Source: Vitellaria paradoxa (Eukaryota; Streptophyta; Magnoliopsida; Ericales; Sapotaceae). Taken from it: a stretch of 64,000 nt of DNA. The translations under genes and the position numbers were made by a program. The stretch is from positions 45,590,367 to 45,654,366 of the forward strand of contig CM034237.1 of NCBI GenBank assembly GCA_019916065.1, in the 5' to 3' direction. Shown here in pieces: positions 24,578 through 35,300 of this stretch; within the stretch, counting starts at the first letter, position 1; each line of letters starts with the position of its first letter. The notes below the pieces were generated by a model. That model saw only the letters and a program-made list of their open reading frames with translations, did not search any database and had not been told where the DNA came from.

Positions 24578-25419
24578 GCCTTTTTGTACATATATGTATT
24601 TTTTTGTTCTTGATGTAATAATATTGAACTTTTAATTCCAAATGAATGAACGAAGTTTGACTTCTCTCTAATCTTGTTTTATTTCTTTCTATCTTTGTTT
24701 CTTTAGAACTGCCGATGAGTTGATTGGGGAATGCCTTAGCTGGCTAGCTGATGAAATAATAAGGAGTGCAGCCGAGGAATACCTTGACGTTTTTTCCCAC
24801 GAAGTAGCTACAAACCCTTACAACAAATGTTAATGCCTCATCTTAGATTTAGGGTAGCTTCTTCGATTGATAGTTATGTAAAATGTATTGTAACCGTACT
24901 CTGAGGCATATAATAAAAGCTTATGAATTGTCCCCTATTGACAGTCTGTCTTTCTGTTTGCATATTTTGTGCTTTGTATTGAAGTATGTATGATGTCTGG
25001 ATTTGTACCACTTTGCCGAGCAAACACAATTCTTAACAGAAATACTTTAAACAGTAAACCCTTTAGAGGTAACAAGCTAATGTAGTAGTTTGCTTTTCAT
25101 AAAATGACTTCAAGCTTTCGTTAAAGAGACACGACTTTTAATAAATCTCACATACCTCGATAAGTTCGGCTGTCCTCCTGCTTTCACATAATAACGGAGG
25201 TAACTACCTTCTGACAAATCTTCATTTTTAATCTCATGCCGAGCATCGGAAAAGTGTACCTCTATGATACTGGCGCTGAGCTCTTTAAAACATGCTTCTT
25301 TTGCTTCCAATTAACGAACCAAGGAATCGAATCTTGATTTAAAAAATCGTATCTAGTCAATGAATAAATCAAGATTGGGCCACCATCAGAAATGATGTGG
25401 GTTCTCTCTGTACCAATGG
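24578..25419. other. Tat element, non-coding 3' region between the antisense gene and the tandem repeat
   Basis: Begins with the likely 3' untranslated region of the antisense gene (AATAAT/AATGAATG-rich to about 24670, then less AT-rich). Scattered GCCGAGCA-type words continue here. Short frames such as 25110-25310 look like chance. Confidence 0.5.
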
Positions 25420-25795
25420 TCGGCGAACCGAGCATGGATTCTTTGGATCATTCTTTTCAGGAGACCGAGGAATTGAATCTCAGTCTAGAGAGTATTTCCT
25501 GGTCAGTAAATAAACCTGGATTGTGCCAACGCTGGGCAAGCCGAGCGTGGCTTCTTTTGATAATTCTTTTCAGAAGACCGAGGAGTTGAATCTCAGTCTA
25601 AAGAGCATTTCCCGGTCAGTAAATAAACCAGGAATGTGCCAACGCTGGGCAAGCCGAGCGTGGCTTCTTTTGATAATTCTTTTCAGAAGACCGAGGAATT
25701 GAATCTCAGTCTAAAGAGCATTTCCTGGTCATTAAATAAACCAGGAATGTGCCAACGTCGATGACGGTGGGGCATTCTTTTCGTACCAATGCTCG
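25420..25795. repeat. 113-bp tandem repeat, about three copies, in the Tat 3' region
   Basis: The word AGACCGAGG recurs at 25462, 25575 and 25688, exactly 113 bp apart. Each unit also holds CCTGGTCAGTAAATAAACC and GGCAAGCCGAGCGTGGC. The outer units are diverged. A related, more diverged half-unit precedes it near 25310-25440. Such arrays in the 3' untranslated region are a known trait of Retand-like elements. Confidence 0.88.
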
Positions 25796-25960
25796 GGAAG
25801 CCGAGCATGGCTCTTTTCCATGCCACCATCCAAAGAGACGTGGCGTCTTTTTGTTAAGCAGGGAGTGACCTCAAGCTTTTGAAATTGCTTTTGCTTTGTA
25901 AAAAAGATTGCTTTTCAATAAACGTACAAAGTCTTTAATCAACAAATGTGAAGAAAAAAA

Positions 25961-28900
25961 TTAATGATAGTACAACTTTAGATGGGCTATATTCCACGGT
26001 CTTTTGATTGGCTTTCCCTCCATGTCAATTAACTTGTAGGCGCCATTGCCGAGCACTTCAGAGACGGTGAATGGTCCCTCCCAATTAGCTCCAAGCTTTC
26101 CTTCAGTTTGATCTTTCCTGCTTCCCATCAATTTTCTCAGTACCCAATCGCCAATACGGAATTCCCTACGTCTGACCCCTTTATTAAATTTCTTCCTTGT
26201 CTCTTGCTGGTAGTTGGCTAACCTTAGTGCTGCCAGTTCCCTTCTTTCATCAATTAGATCCAGGCTTATTCCCATAGCTTGATCATTCTCTCCTCTGTCA
26301 AATGATAGGGTTCTGATGCTCGGGAGGCCAACTTCTAAGGGTATGACGGCTTCAACACCGTAAGCCAAAGAAAAGGGAGATTCTCCTGTTGATCTTCTAG
26401 GGGTTGTTCAGTAGGTCCACAGTACTGATGGCAATTCATCCACCCATCTTCCTTTTGCCGCTTCCAGTCTTTTCTTAATCCCATTGAGAATGACTTTGTT
26501 CGTGGCTTCAGCTTGACCATTGCTTTGGGGGTAAGCAGGTGTAGAGTAAATATTCTTGATTCCATATCTAGAACAATATTCCCTAAACGGGGCACTGTCA
26601 AATTGCGTCCCATTGTCGGAAATAAGTGTCCTAGGGATGCCATACCTGGTAATGATGTTCTTCCAAATAAATCGAATGGTATCAACATCTCTGATGTGAG
26701 CTAGGGGTTCCGCTTCCACCCACTTAGTAAAGTAGTCGGTGCCGACCACTAAGAACTTCCTATTTCCCGAAGCAGAAGGCAGGGGCCTCACAATATCAAG
26801 TCCCCATTGAGCGAACGGCCAAGGGCTGGTAAGCGGGCTGAGTTCCTGAGCTGGCTGGTGAGGAATGGGAGCGAACTTCTGACATTTCTTGCATCTTCGA
26901 ACATAGGCCTGAGCGTCATATCCCATCTTCGGCCACCAATACCCTTGAGTAATTGCTCGGTGCGCCAATGATCTGCCCCCAGTGTGTGCTCCACAGACAC
27001 CTTCGTGAAGCTCGTAAAGAAAGTCTTGCACTTTATCGGGATGAACACAAAGAAGATAGGGGCTTGTGAATGACTTCTTGTATAACTTCTGGTCAGGAGA
27101 GAGCCAAAACCTGGCGGCTTTTATTCTTAGTTTCTTTGCTTCTGTCTTGTCTTCGGGAAGTGTTCCGTCCTTCAAGTAAGTGATGATTGGATCCATCCAA
27201 GATGGGGCTAGGTCAGCACACATTACCTCTACGTCTTTCGTTATGCTCGGCCTCTTTATGACTTCCATAAAGACCTGGTCAGTTAGCCTTATTCGAGAAG
27301 AGGCGGCTAGCGTTGCAAGTGCATCAGCATGAGCGTTATGATCCCTGCCAATGAGCTCCACGCTAGCTTTATTAAAGCCTTCAATTCTCTTCTTTGCTGC
27401 TTCTAAATACTCTGCCATCTTTTCACTTCTAGCCATATACTCACCTTTCAGCTGGTTGGCAACCAACTGAGAGTCAGTCCTTACTACGATATCATCTGCC
27501 ATCAGCCGCCGAGCGATGTCGAGTCCAGCTAGGAGAGCTTCATACTCCGCCTCATTATTAGTGACTTCGAACTCGAGTTTTATTGCATATTCTATTGAGA
27601 CCCCTTCTGGTATAGTCAGAACTATGCCTACGCCGCCTCCTTTTCTAGTCGAAGATCCATCAACCTCGATTTGCCAAGTTTGTTCGGCCTTATTATGTTC
27701 GGCCGGGGCAGACTTTATTTCGACATGCCATACCTCTTTTGTCTGACCACAGGCTGGTGTGGAAAATTCCGCTACAAAATCGGCCAGGACTTGAGCCTTT
27801 ATCGCGGTTCTTGGGATAAATTTTATGTCGAATGCACCAAGGGAAACTGCCCACTTTGCTAGCCGGCCCGATACATCAGCCCTCTTTAAAACATGACCAA
27901 TTGGCTGATCGGTGACAACTTGAATGGTATGTGCGTGGAAATAATGGGCTAGCTTCTTGGATGCCATTATTAATGCCAAGGTCAACTTCTCTAGGGGCAG
28001 ATATCTGGTCTCTGCTCCTTGCATTGTTTTGCTCACATAGTAAATAGGATGCTGCTTCCTTTGTTCTTCTCTCAGCAAGACGGCACTGACTGCATGTTCT
28101 GAGACTGCCAGATATAGCTGCAAAATATCCCCCGGCTGCGGTGTTGACAATATTGGGACAGTTGTCAGGTATTCTTTAAGCTTTTCCAGTGCCGCATCCG
28201 CCTCAGCATCCCATTGCATCTTATTGGCCCCTTTGAGCAGTCTAAAGAATGGCCGGCACTTGTCGGATGATCTGCTAATAAACCGGTTGAGTGCCGCCAC
28301 CATCCCTGTGAGCTTCTGTACCTCCTTTTTTGTGCGCGGGGGTGAAACAGATTGGATGGCACGTATTTGCTCGGGATCAGCCTCAATTCCCCTTCTGCTC
28401 ACCAAGTGGCCCAAAAATTTACCTGAGCCAACTCCGAAGGCGCACTTGGCAGCATTTAATTTTAACCCATACCGATCAAGGGTAGAGAAAACATGTTGGA
28501 GATGTTGGAGGTGTGTGTTCGGCTCCTTGCTTTTTACCACCATATCATCAATGTAGACCTCCATCGTCTGTCCGAGGTCTTTTTTGAATATTTTTGTAAC
28601 CAGCCGTTGATAGGTGGCTCCAGCGTTCTTCAGCCCGAATGGCATAACTTTGTAACAGTATATGCCTCGCGGGGTTATGAAAGAAGTTTTCTCCTCATCA
28701 GGGCCGAACATAGGGATTTGGTGATATCCCCTATAAGCGTCCAGGAACGACATCCTGGAACATCCAGCAGTTGAATCAACGAGTTGGTCGATCTTTGGCA
28801 GGGGGAATGGATCCTTAGGGCAGGCCTTGTTCAGGTCTGTGTAGTCTACGCAGACTCTCCACTTCCCATTCTTCTTCTTGACCACGACCGTATTAGTTAA

Positions 28901-29704
28901 CCACTCCGGGTATGAGACTTCCCGAATGGCCTCCGCCTCTAACAGTCGGCTGACCTCCTCAATGACAGCTTCTGCGTGTTGGAGAGCTGATCGCCTGGCT
29001 TTTTGTACCACAGGCTTTACCTCCGGATTCACATTCAACTTATGAGTCATGACTTCGGGGGAAATGCCAGGCATTTCGTGTGGAGTCCAGGCGAACATTC
29101 CAATATTTTTCAAGAGCATCTCGGTTAGCTCTAGTTTCTCCTCGGCGCTCAGGTTAGCGCCGATCAGGAAGTATCTATCATCCTCAACCGGGCCAATTTG
29201 ATATTTCTCCAAACCCTCTGTGGCTTTCATCTGCGGATCACCACCGACATCATCGATCTTTGGTGTGTCCTCGGGTAGTTCCGCCAGCTGGACTTGTTCG
29301 GGGATCGTTTTGGATTTTAGGGCTGCAGAGAAGCACTTTTGGGAGGTATTCTGATCCCCCAAAATAGAAATCACTTCCCCGCAATAGGGGAACTTCAGCA
29401 CCTGGTGGTAGGTTGAGGGGACCGCCTTCAGAGCGTGAATCCACGATCTCCCTACTATAGCGTTGTAGGAAGAGGGGGAATCCACAACAGTGAACTCAAC
29501 CTCTTGCTCCACCGGACCCACGCGGACAGGAATGACGACTCTGCCCAGAGGCCAGACAGGAGTAGAATTGAATCCTATGAGCGGGCATTCTGCCGGTTCC
29601 AGATCTTCTTCAGTTAATCCGAGCTTCTTAAATAAGCTCAGGAACATAACTTCTGTTGAGCTTCCTGCATCTACCAGGATTCTTCTTACTTCTGAATTGA
29701 ACAT
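25961..29704 (-). CDS. Tat pol: protease, reverse transcriptase, RNase H, archaeal-type RNase H, integrase (one in-frame stop)
   Basis: One frame of 3.74 kb from 29704 (first Met) to TAA at 25961, broken by TGA at 26408-26410 near the integrase C-terminus. Domains counted from 29704: aspartic protease with VDAGSS at residues 11-16; reverse transcriptase about 250-440 with YIDD at 384-387; first RNase H about 525-645 (QVVTDQPIGHVL, ADFVAEF); second, archaeal-type RNase H about 676-800 (EVDGSSTRKGGG, NNEAEYEALL, TDSQLV, HADALA); integrase about 895-1098 with CX2C (CKKC) and catalytic Asp970, Asp1030 and Glu1066. After the stop the integrase C-terminal region continues (SFSLAYGVEAVIP..., VLRKLMG...) to ...HLKLYYH. 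A TAG at 29741-29743 closes the frame upstream, and gag lies in another frame, so gag-pol is cut there too. Enzyme motifs are otherwise intact. Confidence 0.94.
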
Positions 29705-29715
29705 GCCCAGAGTGA

Positions 29716-31581
29716 CTACCAGGGCATCATTGTGCGGCAGCTAAACACCAGGATGCTCGTCTTCATGAAAGTGATTTCCTCCATGGCGGCTGTCCTTGGG
29801 CGCTTGTTCGGCTGATCCGCGACGCCCAAGATTTCTTTACTTGGTGGATTAGGGGCATGATTGATGACACTCTGGGGTCGCCGTTCCATATGAATCACGT
29901 GGATGACTGCAGGTCTCGGGACATCTCTGCGCGCCCTGGCCCTTGGTGGGGGTTGAACCTCTTCGGCTGCCTCCTCCTCGGCAGTCTCTTCTCGTTGCCT
30001 CCTTGGCTCTCTATCCTGTGGGGCTGCTTCTCTAGTTCTGCCCTCGTCGACGAACTCTTTAAGGTGGCCTCTGCGCACCAATTCCTCCAGATGATGTCGT
30101 AGCGATCAGCAGGCTCCGGTGCGATGCCCCTTGTCTTGATGATACGCGCAGTAGTTTTTGGAATTCTCCTTTCCAGGGAAATCCGACAGCTTTCCGGGCC
30201 ATCTGAAATATGGCCTATTTTTTATTTGGGGTAGGATCTTGAAGATTGGCTCTTTGAACACCGTATTGACCGCTTCAAAGACGGACTTCCCTTCGTCAAT
30301 GAATCGGCGGCCGTCTCCCCGTCTTTTCTCTCTTGTCTGGCCCTGGGATCTCCTTTCTTTCTGTTCGACCGGCTGTGTCTCGTCCTCCACCTTGGCGTAC
30401 TTCTCGATTCGGCACACAAGATCTGACATGTTAGCCGCTGGCTTTTTGGTCAAGGAGAGCCACAGCCTATCCTCCTTCCGCAACCCCAATTTAAACGAGG
30501 TGACCGCCAATTGCTCCGAGCATTCTCCCACCTCATTGTAGAGCTCCAGGTAGCGGCGGGAATAATCTCTCAATGATTCCCCGGACTTTCTTTTCATTGT
30601 GAGGAGAACGTCAGCGGTTTTGGGCTGTTTTGTGTTAGCCAGAAACCAGGTGACGAACTCCTCCGCCAGTTGCTGCCAACACCGAATACTGCAAGGGGGC
30701 AGTTTATGGAACCACTGAAGCGCTGTATCCCCCAAACTGGAAGGGAATACTTTGCACATGAGGTGGTCGTTGCTGTTCCATAATGTCATGACCTGCATGT
30801 AGTGACGGTAGTGGGCCAGGGGGTCAGTTCTCCCATCATAGAGATTAAGTCTCGGAGTTTGGAATTTCTCCGGAGGCTCCGCATCGATTATTTCATCGAC
30901 GAATGGGGAGGCAGAGATTCGCCCAAGGGCTTTCCTCGCCATCATTCGTGTGCTCTGGCCCTGAGCGCCCCATTCCTCTGCTTGCCCCCACTCTTCCATC
31001 TTTGCCTTTCCCGCTTTCTTACGCTTCAAAGTTAGTTCTTCTTGGTCCGAGCTATCCGCCTCTTCTGAGTGCGCCTCCAGCACCTTTTTTGAGGAACTCC
31101 TTTGGTGATGCGCTTTGATGGGCGCGTCAACATCGGATCTCGCGTCACGTTTTGCGACGGGTTTAGCACGGCGCGAGTCCTTCCTGGAAGGAGAGACATC
31201 ACGTCGCGAGCGAGAGCGCACCTCCTTCTGTTCATGGGTGTCCCCGCCATCCTCATCAGTGGGGTCCTCGTAAAGAGTATCGTAACTTTCATCAGATTCC
31301 GAGTCGGATTGACCAGAATCGGCTGTATGGCTGGCAGGGGATTTTCCCTTTTCCTTACTCAATTCCAGCAGAATCTCCTCCAGTTCTGCCTGCTTTTCAC
31401 TGGCCTTAGCCATCAGCTCCTCTCTCCGTTTCAGTACCTCAGGATCCTCCATTTTTCTTCTCCGGGCATGCTCCAGGCCTGGAGTCCGGATAACCAACGC
31501 ACTCCCTTTAGTTTTGGCAGGAGTGGAAGCGTCTCCTGCCCGTGGAGATGGTGGTGGGGTAGTGTTTCCTCCTGAAGTCAT
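29716..31581 (-). CDS. Tat gag, interrupted by TGA and a frameshift before pol
   Basis: Starts at ATG 31581 (MTSGGNTTPPPS). A Ser/Glu/Arg-rich N-terminal half has heptad-like Glu/Lys sequence. The Retrotrans_gag capsid region follows at about residues 250-370 (RTDPLAHYRHYMQVM, ALQWFHKLP, SLRDYSRRYLELYNEV). A zinc-knuckle-like CAYHQDKGHRTGAC ends at TGA 30106-30108. The same frame continues past the stop (SLRHHLEELVRRGHLKEFV) to 29716. There a one-base shift around 29750-29775 separates it from the pol frame: the tail reads ITFMKTSILVFS in the gag frame, but HEDEHPGV then LPHNDALVVTLGMFN in the pol frame. Both lesions look recent because the surrounding sequence is well preserved. Confidence 0.92.
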
Positions 31582-31657
31582 TATGTGGACAAATACTGGA
31601 GACTTAACAAAGACACAAGAACAAAGCTAGTGAACACAATGCTGGGCTAGACAACGG

Positions 31658-31677
31658 GCCCCACGGTGGGCGCCAAA
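31658..31677 (-). promoter_or_regulatory. Primer-binding site of the Tat element
   Basis: Directly after the 5' LTR on the minus strand: TTTGGCGCCCACCGTGGGGC. The same word with one C/T change follows the related LTR at 49893. I do not assign the tRNA. Confidence 0.85.
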
Positions 31678-32393
31678 TGTTCGGCAGCAGAAATTACCGC
31701 CGGAACTGCTGACCATGCCAACCGGAAATGCAATCGCCGACCTGCCGAACAAAGACAGAAAGAAAGGTGACGGCCGGAGAGGAGGTCTCAGGCCGGAAAA
31801 CCCTCCGATGATTAAGTCAGCAAGTCACCCAAGAAAGAAAGTTTTATGGAAATAAAGGAGTCAAAGCTTAAGTTGGCAATAGTCAGCTTACCTCTGTGGT
31901 CCAGTAGGATATCCCATATATAGTGGTCTGAGTGATGATTACAGCATACCTATGACTTGACGTTACGCACACTGCCGTGTCCCTCTTTTCCACTCTTGCT
32001 TTAAATGCCCTTCCCCTTCATTTAATGCCTCAGACCCCTCATTAATACGCCGTGCCTTTCATTTAATGCTTCTGGCGGTTTAACACGGCATTACAATCGG
32101 AATTTCAGGGTCAGACTGTCTTCTTGTCGCATCAGCCACCGAATCGTGACGAGATAGACCGATTTAGTTACATCTCCAGAGACAAGTACCTAGTTCAATC
32201 CTAACTAAGGTGCATTTATGGTCATGAGCCTTCTTTAAAGGCTGTGGGTCCTAGGTTTGACATTTACTGGCCGTCGACAGATAGGCCGAGCAAACTAGCT
32301 TCCTCGGCTATAGCCACGTGGTAATACATTGTTTATTAATGTCGAGGTTCAAGGTACTCTTTGGAGCACTAACTCTAAATCGTGTACTCACGT
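31678..32393 (-). repeat. 5' LTR of the Tat element, truncated by about 170 bp
   Basis: 716 bp collinear with 20599-21314 of the 3' LTR at a constant offset of 11079. The match stops at ACGT 32390-32393 and unrelated AT-rich DNA follows. The missing part is the start of U3, including the TG end. Confidence 0.93.
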
Positions 32394-35300
32394 ATAACAC
32401 TACGGTTATGACACGTGTATAGTTGTGACACGTGACGTTTAATTATAATTATCTTAATTGTTTTATAAAGAAATTAGTATTTTACATAATTACTACTTAT
32501 TCATAATTTTTAAATTTATTCAAATTAGAATGTTCATGAATATCAGTTGATATTTTTATTTAATTTAAACTTCTATTTATTATATAATTTTTTATTTTTT
32601 TATTTTTGTTTAAAATATATTATTATTTTTATTTTTTTGTATTTTAATAAATTATTATTTAAAACAAAATAAATATTATTATTGTTATTAAACAAAATAA
32701 TACAAAAAAAATACCCTATTAAATAAAGGTTTTAATAATAAATATTATTATTACTAAACAAAATAATGCAAGAAAAATAATTAGCTTATTAAATAAAGAT
32801 TTTAATTTATTAACATAAATTTATAATCATAATTATTTTAATTTATAATTATATAATCTAAATAGATTTAGTATTATACATAATTATCACTTATTCACAA
32901 TTTTATATAAACTAGAATGTTCGTAAATATTACTTTATATTTTTATTTAATCTACACTTCTACTTATCATATAATTTTATATTTTTAATTTTCTAATAAT
33001 TTAATAACTTATTATTTAAAAATAATAAATATAATTATTATTATCATCATTAAATAAACTAATAAAAAATAATTAACCCTATTAAATAAAAATATTAATT
33101 TATTAACAAGTAACATGACTTTTATTATTTTTATCATTATACAAAATAAATAATATATTTTAAGCCAAATTGTAATATTATTTTTTAGAATTATATATAT
33201 TATAATATTATTTATTAAAAAATATTAAACAATATTAAAAATTAAAAAATAAAATTGGCAATTGATAAATCAATCTAATTGAAGTGCCTACTGCTCAAAC
33301 TTTTATTAGATTTGGACTTTTAATTCGATTAAAATAGTATTCTAATCAGAATAAGATAGGACTTCAAAATATATTTTAATTTAAGTAGAATATGACTTTC
33401 CTGTATGCAAAATTTATAAGTAGATATGAAAACTTATTTTTTTTTCAAATTTCTTGGAGACCTTTTATTACAATAATTTTTTCTTCAACCTTACAATTTG
33501 TTAGGTACGTATTTAAATTCAAATTTTTTAAAGTTTTTATATGTAATTGATATATATTTTAGAAGTTTTTATATGTAAGTGTTGTTATTTTTCAATCTTT
33601 TGATATATAAATTATTTAATTATATGAGTAAATGCTATTATTCTTCTATCTTTCTGATTTTTTTCTTTTCATTTTATTTATTAAAATTTGAATTTAATTG
33701 AATCAATACTATTGATAGTATCAATATTTTAATTTATTTTACGTCCACTATTTAATTGAATTTACATAAATAATTATATTTCTACAACTTAATTATTTTA
33801 GTATGATAGTATACTTAATTTAACCATATAATATAACAAATCTATGCATCGCATGAGTCATATCACTAGTATATATATATATATATATTTAAGTGATTCA
33901 TGAGGTGCGGTTTGGTACTCACAAATTTTTTATCAATTATTAATTTTTTTATCAAATTTTTCGAACTTGTGTGCTTGGCAAAAATTGATAATATAAAAAT
34001 TTCCTCTAACTTGCTATAATTTTTTCCACTAAAACTTATACCAAACACAATTATAACTTTTACTGATTTCTTTAATTTTTATTAATTTTTTCTAATTATC
34101 TCTAACTTTAATATTTAATATTCTCTAATTTTTATTAACTTTCTTCAATTTGATCTTAATTTTTTTAATTATTATAAATTTTTATCAAACACGTAACTTC
34201 CAACCTCTGTCAAGGGTAATACATGACAGCGCCGTAACAAAAAGGATTAAAAAATTCCAATTTACTTTTTGTAAGCCAAACGGCGCTCAATTGTGCAACG
34301 ACTGTTGCTGGCCTCTGTCACGTTAATTAGCAGCATTTGTGTGTGTGTATATATATATTTATATATACATATGTTGCAAGAATCGATTACTCTAATCTTT
34401 TTGATTGAAAGTGATATCCAACGCGCCACCATTTAGAGATTCTTGGAAAAATGAAAAGTCGATAGTCATCCATTGTAATGAACCTAAATATGTGTCATCT
34501 CTTAGTCTAACCCTACCAATATCCAATGATAAGATTTGTGCAGTGACTTCACTAACAAATATCTTGGTTTTTATTTTCTTAGTAAACCAATGAAACCCAA
34601 ATGAAAAGAGAAGATAAATTTTCCTTTGCATGTTTGAATATTAAATATTCCACGACTTACGAAATAGCACGTGATAAAACTTAAGAGTTGATAAATTAAA
34701 ATTTATAGGCCGATTAATATCAAAAGATATTAATTAGTAAACTTTTAGAACAATAACATTATAAGAGTGACAAATCAATTGACCCGTGAAAAATCTATCT
34801 TAGTATACAGATCCTTATTTAAACAGTCAACTGTTTAACCAATCACCCTATATCAGATTAGGCATTTGGATTTTATAAATTAAAATTGATTTCAATGATT
34901 ACTTGTACAAAAAATAAGAAATTTCAAAATTTACCTCTACATTTTTCAAAACAATAACATAAATGACTCATTCAACCATGTCACAATATGTTTGAGATAA
35001 GAAGTTTATAGCGTTGTACACTTTTTTTTTTTTTTTTCTCTCAAAGAAGCAAAGCGCCAAGAAAAGATATTCCTCAATCATTGCACTCCCAACAAGATTT
35101 TATTTTCTATTAGTCATTAAGTTTTAGAAATTCCAGCTTACTTTCAACAATTTAGAATGGTTCTCAATTTAGAATAAGAATTGAATAGTGTAAAACAATA
35201 GAAATCTAAGGCTCCAACTATTTTAGCAGTTGAGAAAACAAGTATTGTATGATGCATTATTCATTAATTTTTTTTTATTGAACCTTTTATTTTTTCACTG

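Larger units (their letters stand above)
20599..32393 (-). mobile_element. Ty3/gypsy retrotransposon, Tat lineage (Retand-like), 11.8 kb, disabled
   Basis: Read on the minus strand: truncated 5' LTR (32393-31678), primer site (31677-31658), gag (from 31581), pol (29704-25961), a 3' region with a 113-bp tandem repeat, an antisense spliced gene (21991-24577, plus strand), polypurine tract, and full 3' LTR (21483-20599). Two RNase H domains in pol, the second of the archaeal type, mark the Tat lineage. An extra antisense gene plus 3' tandem repeats resemble the Retand branch. The two LTRs differ at about 8 sites in the 716 bp they share (about 1.1%), so it is young, yet gag-pol carries several lesions. 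No target duplication can be tested because the outer ~170 bp of the 5' LTR is missing. Confidence 0.93.

Noticed and set aside
34392..34631. 79-codon minus-strand frame (MQRKIYLLFSFGFHW...)
   Set aside because: Looks protein-like in its last half but matches no family I know, with no splice context; kept only as a note.
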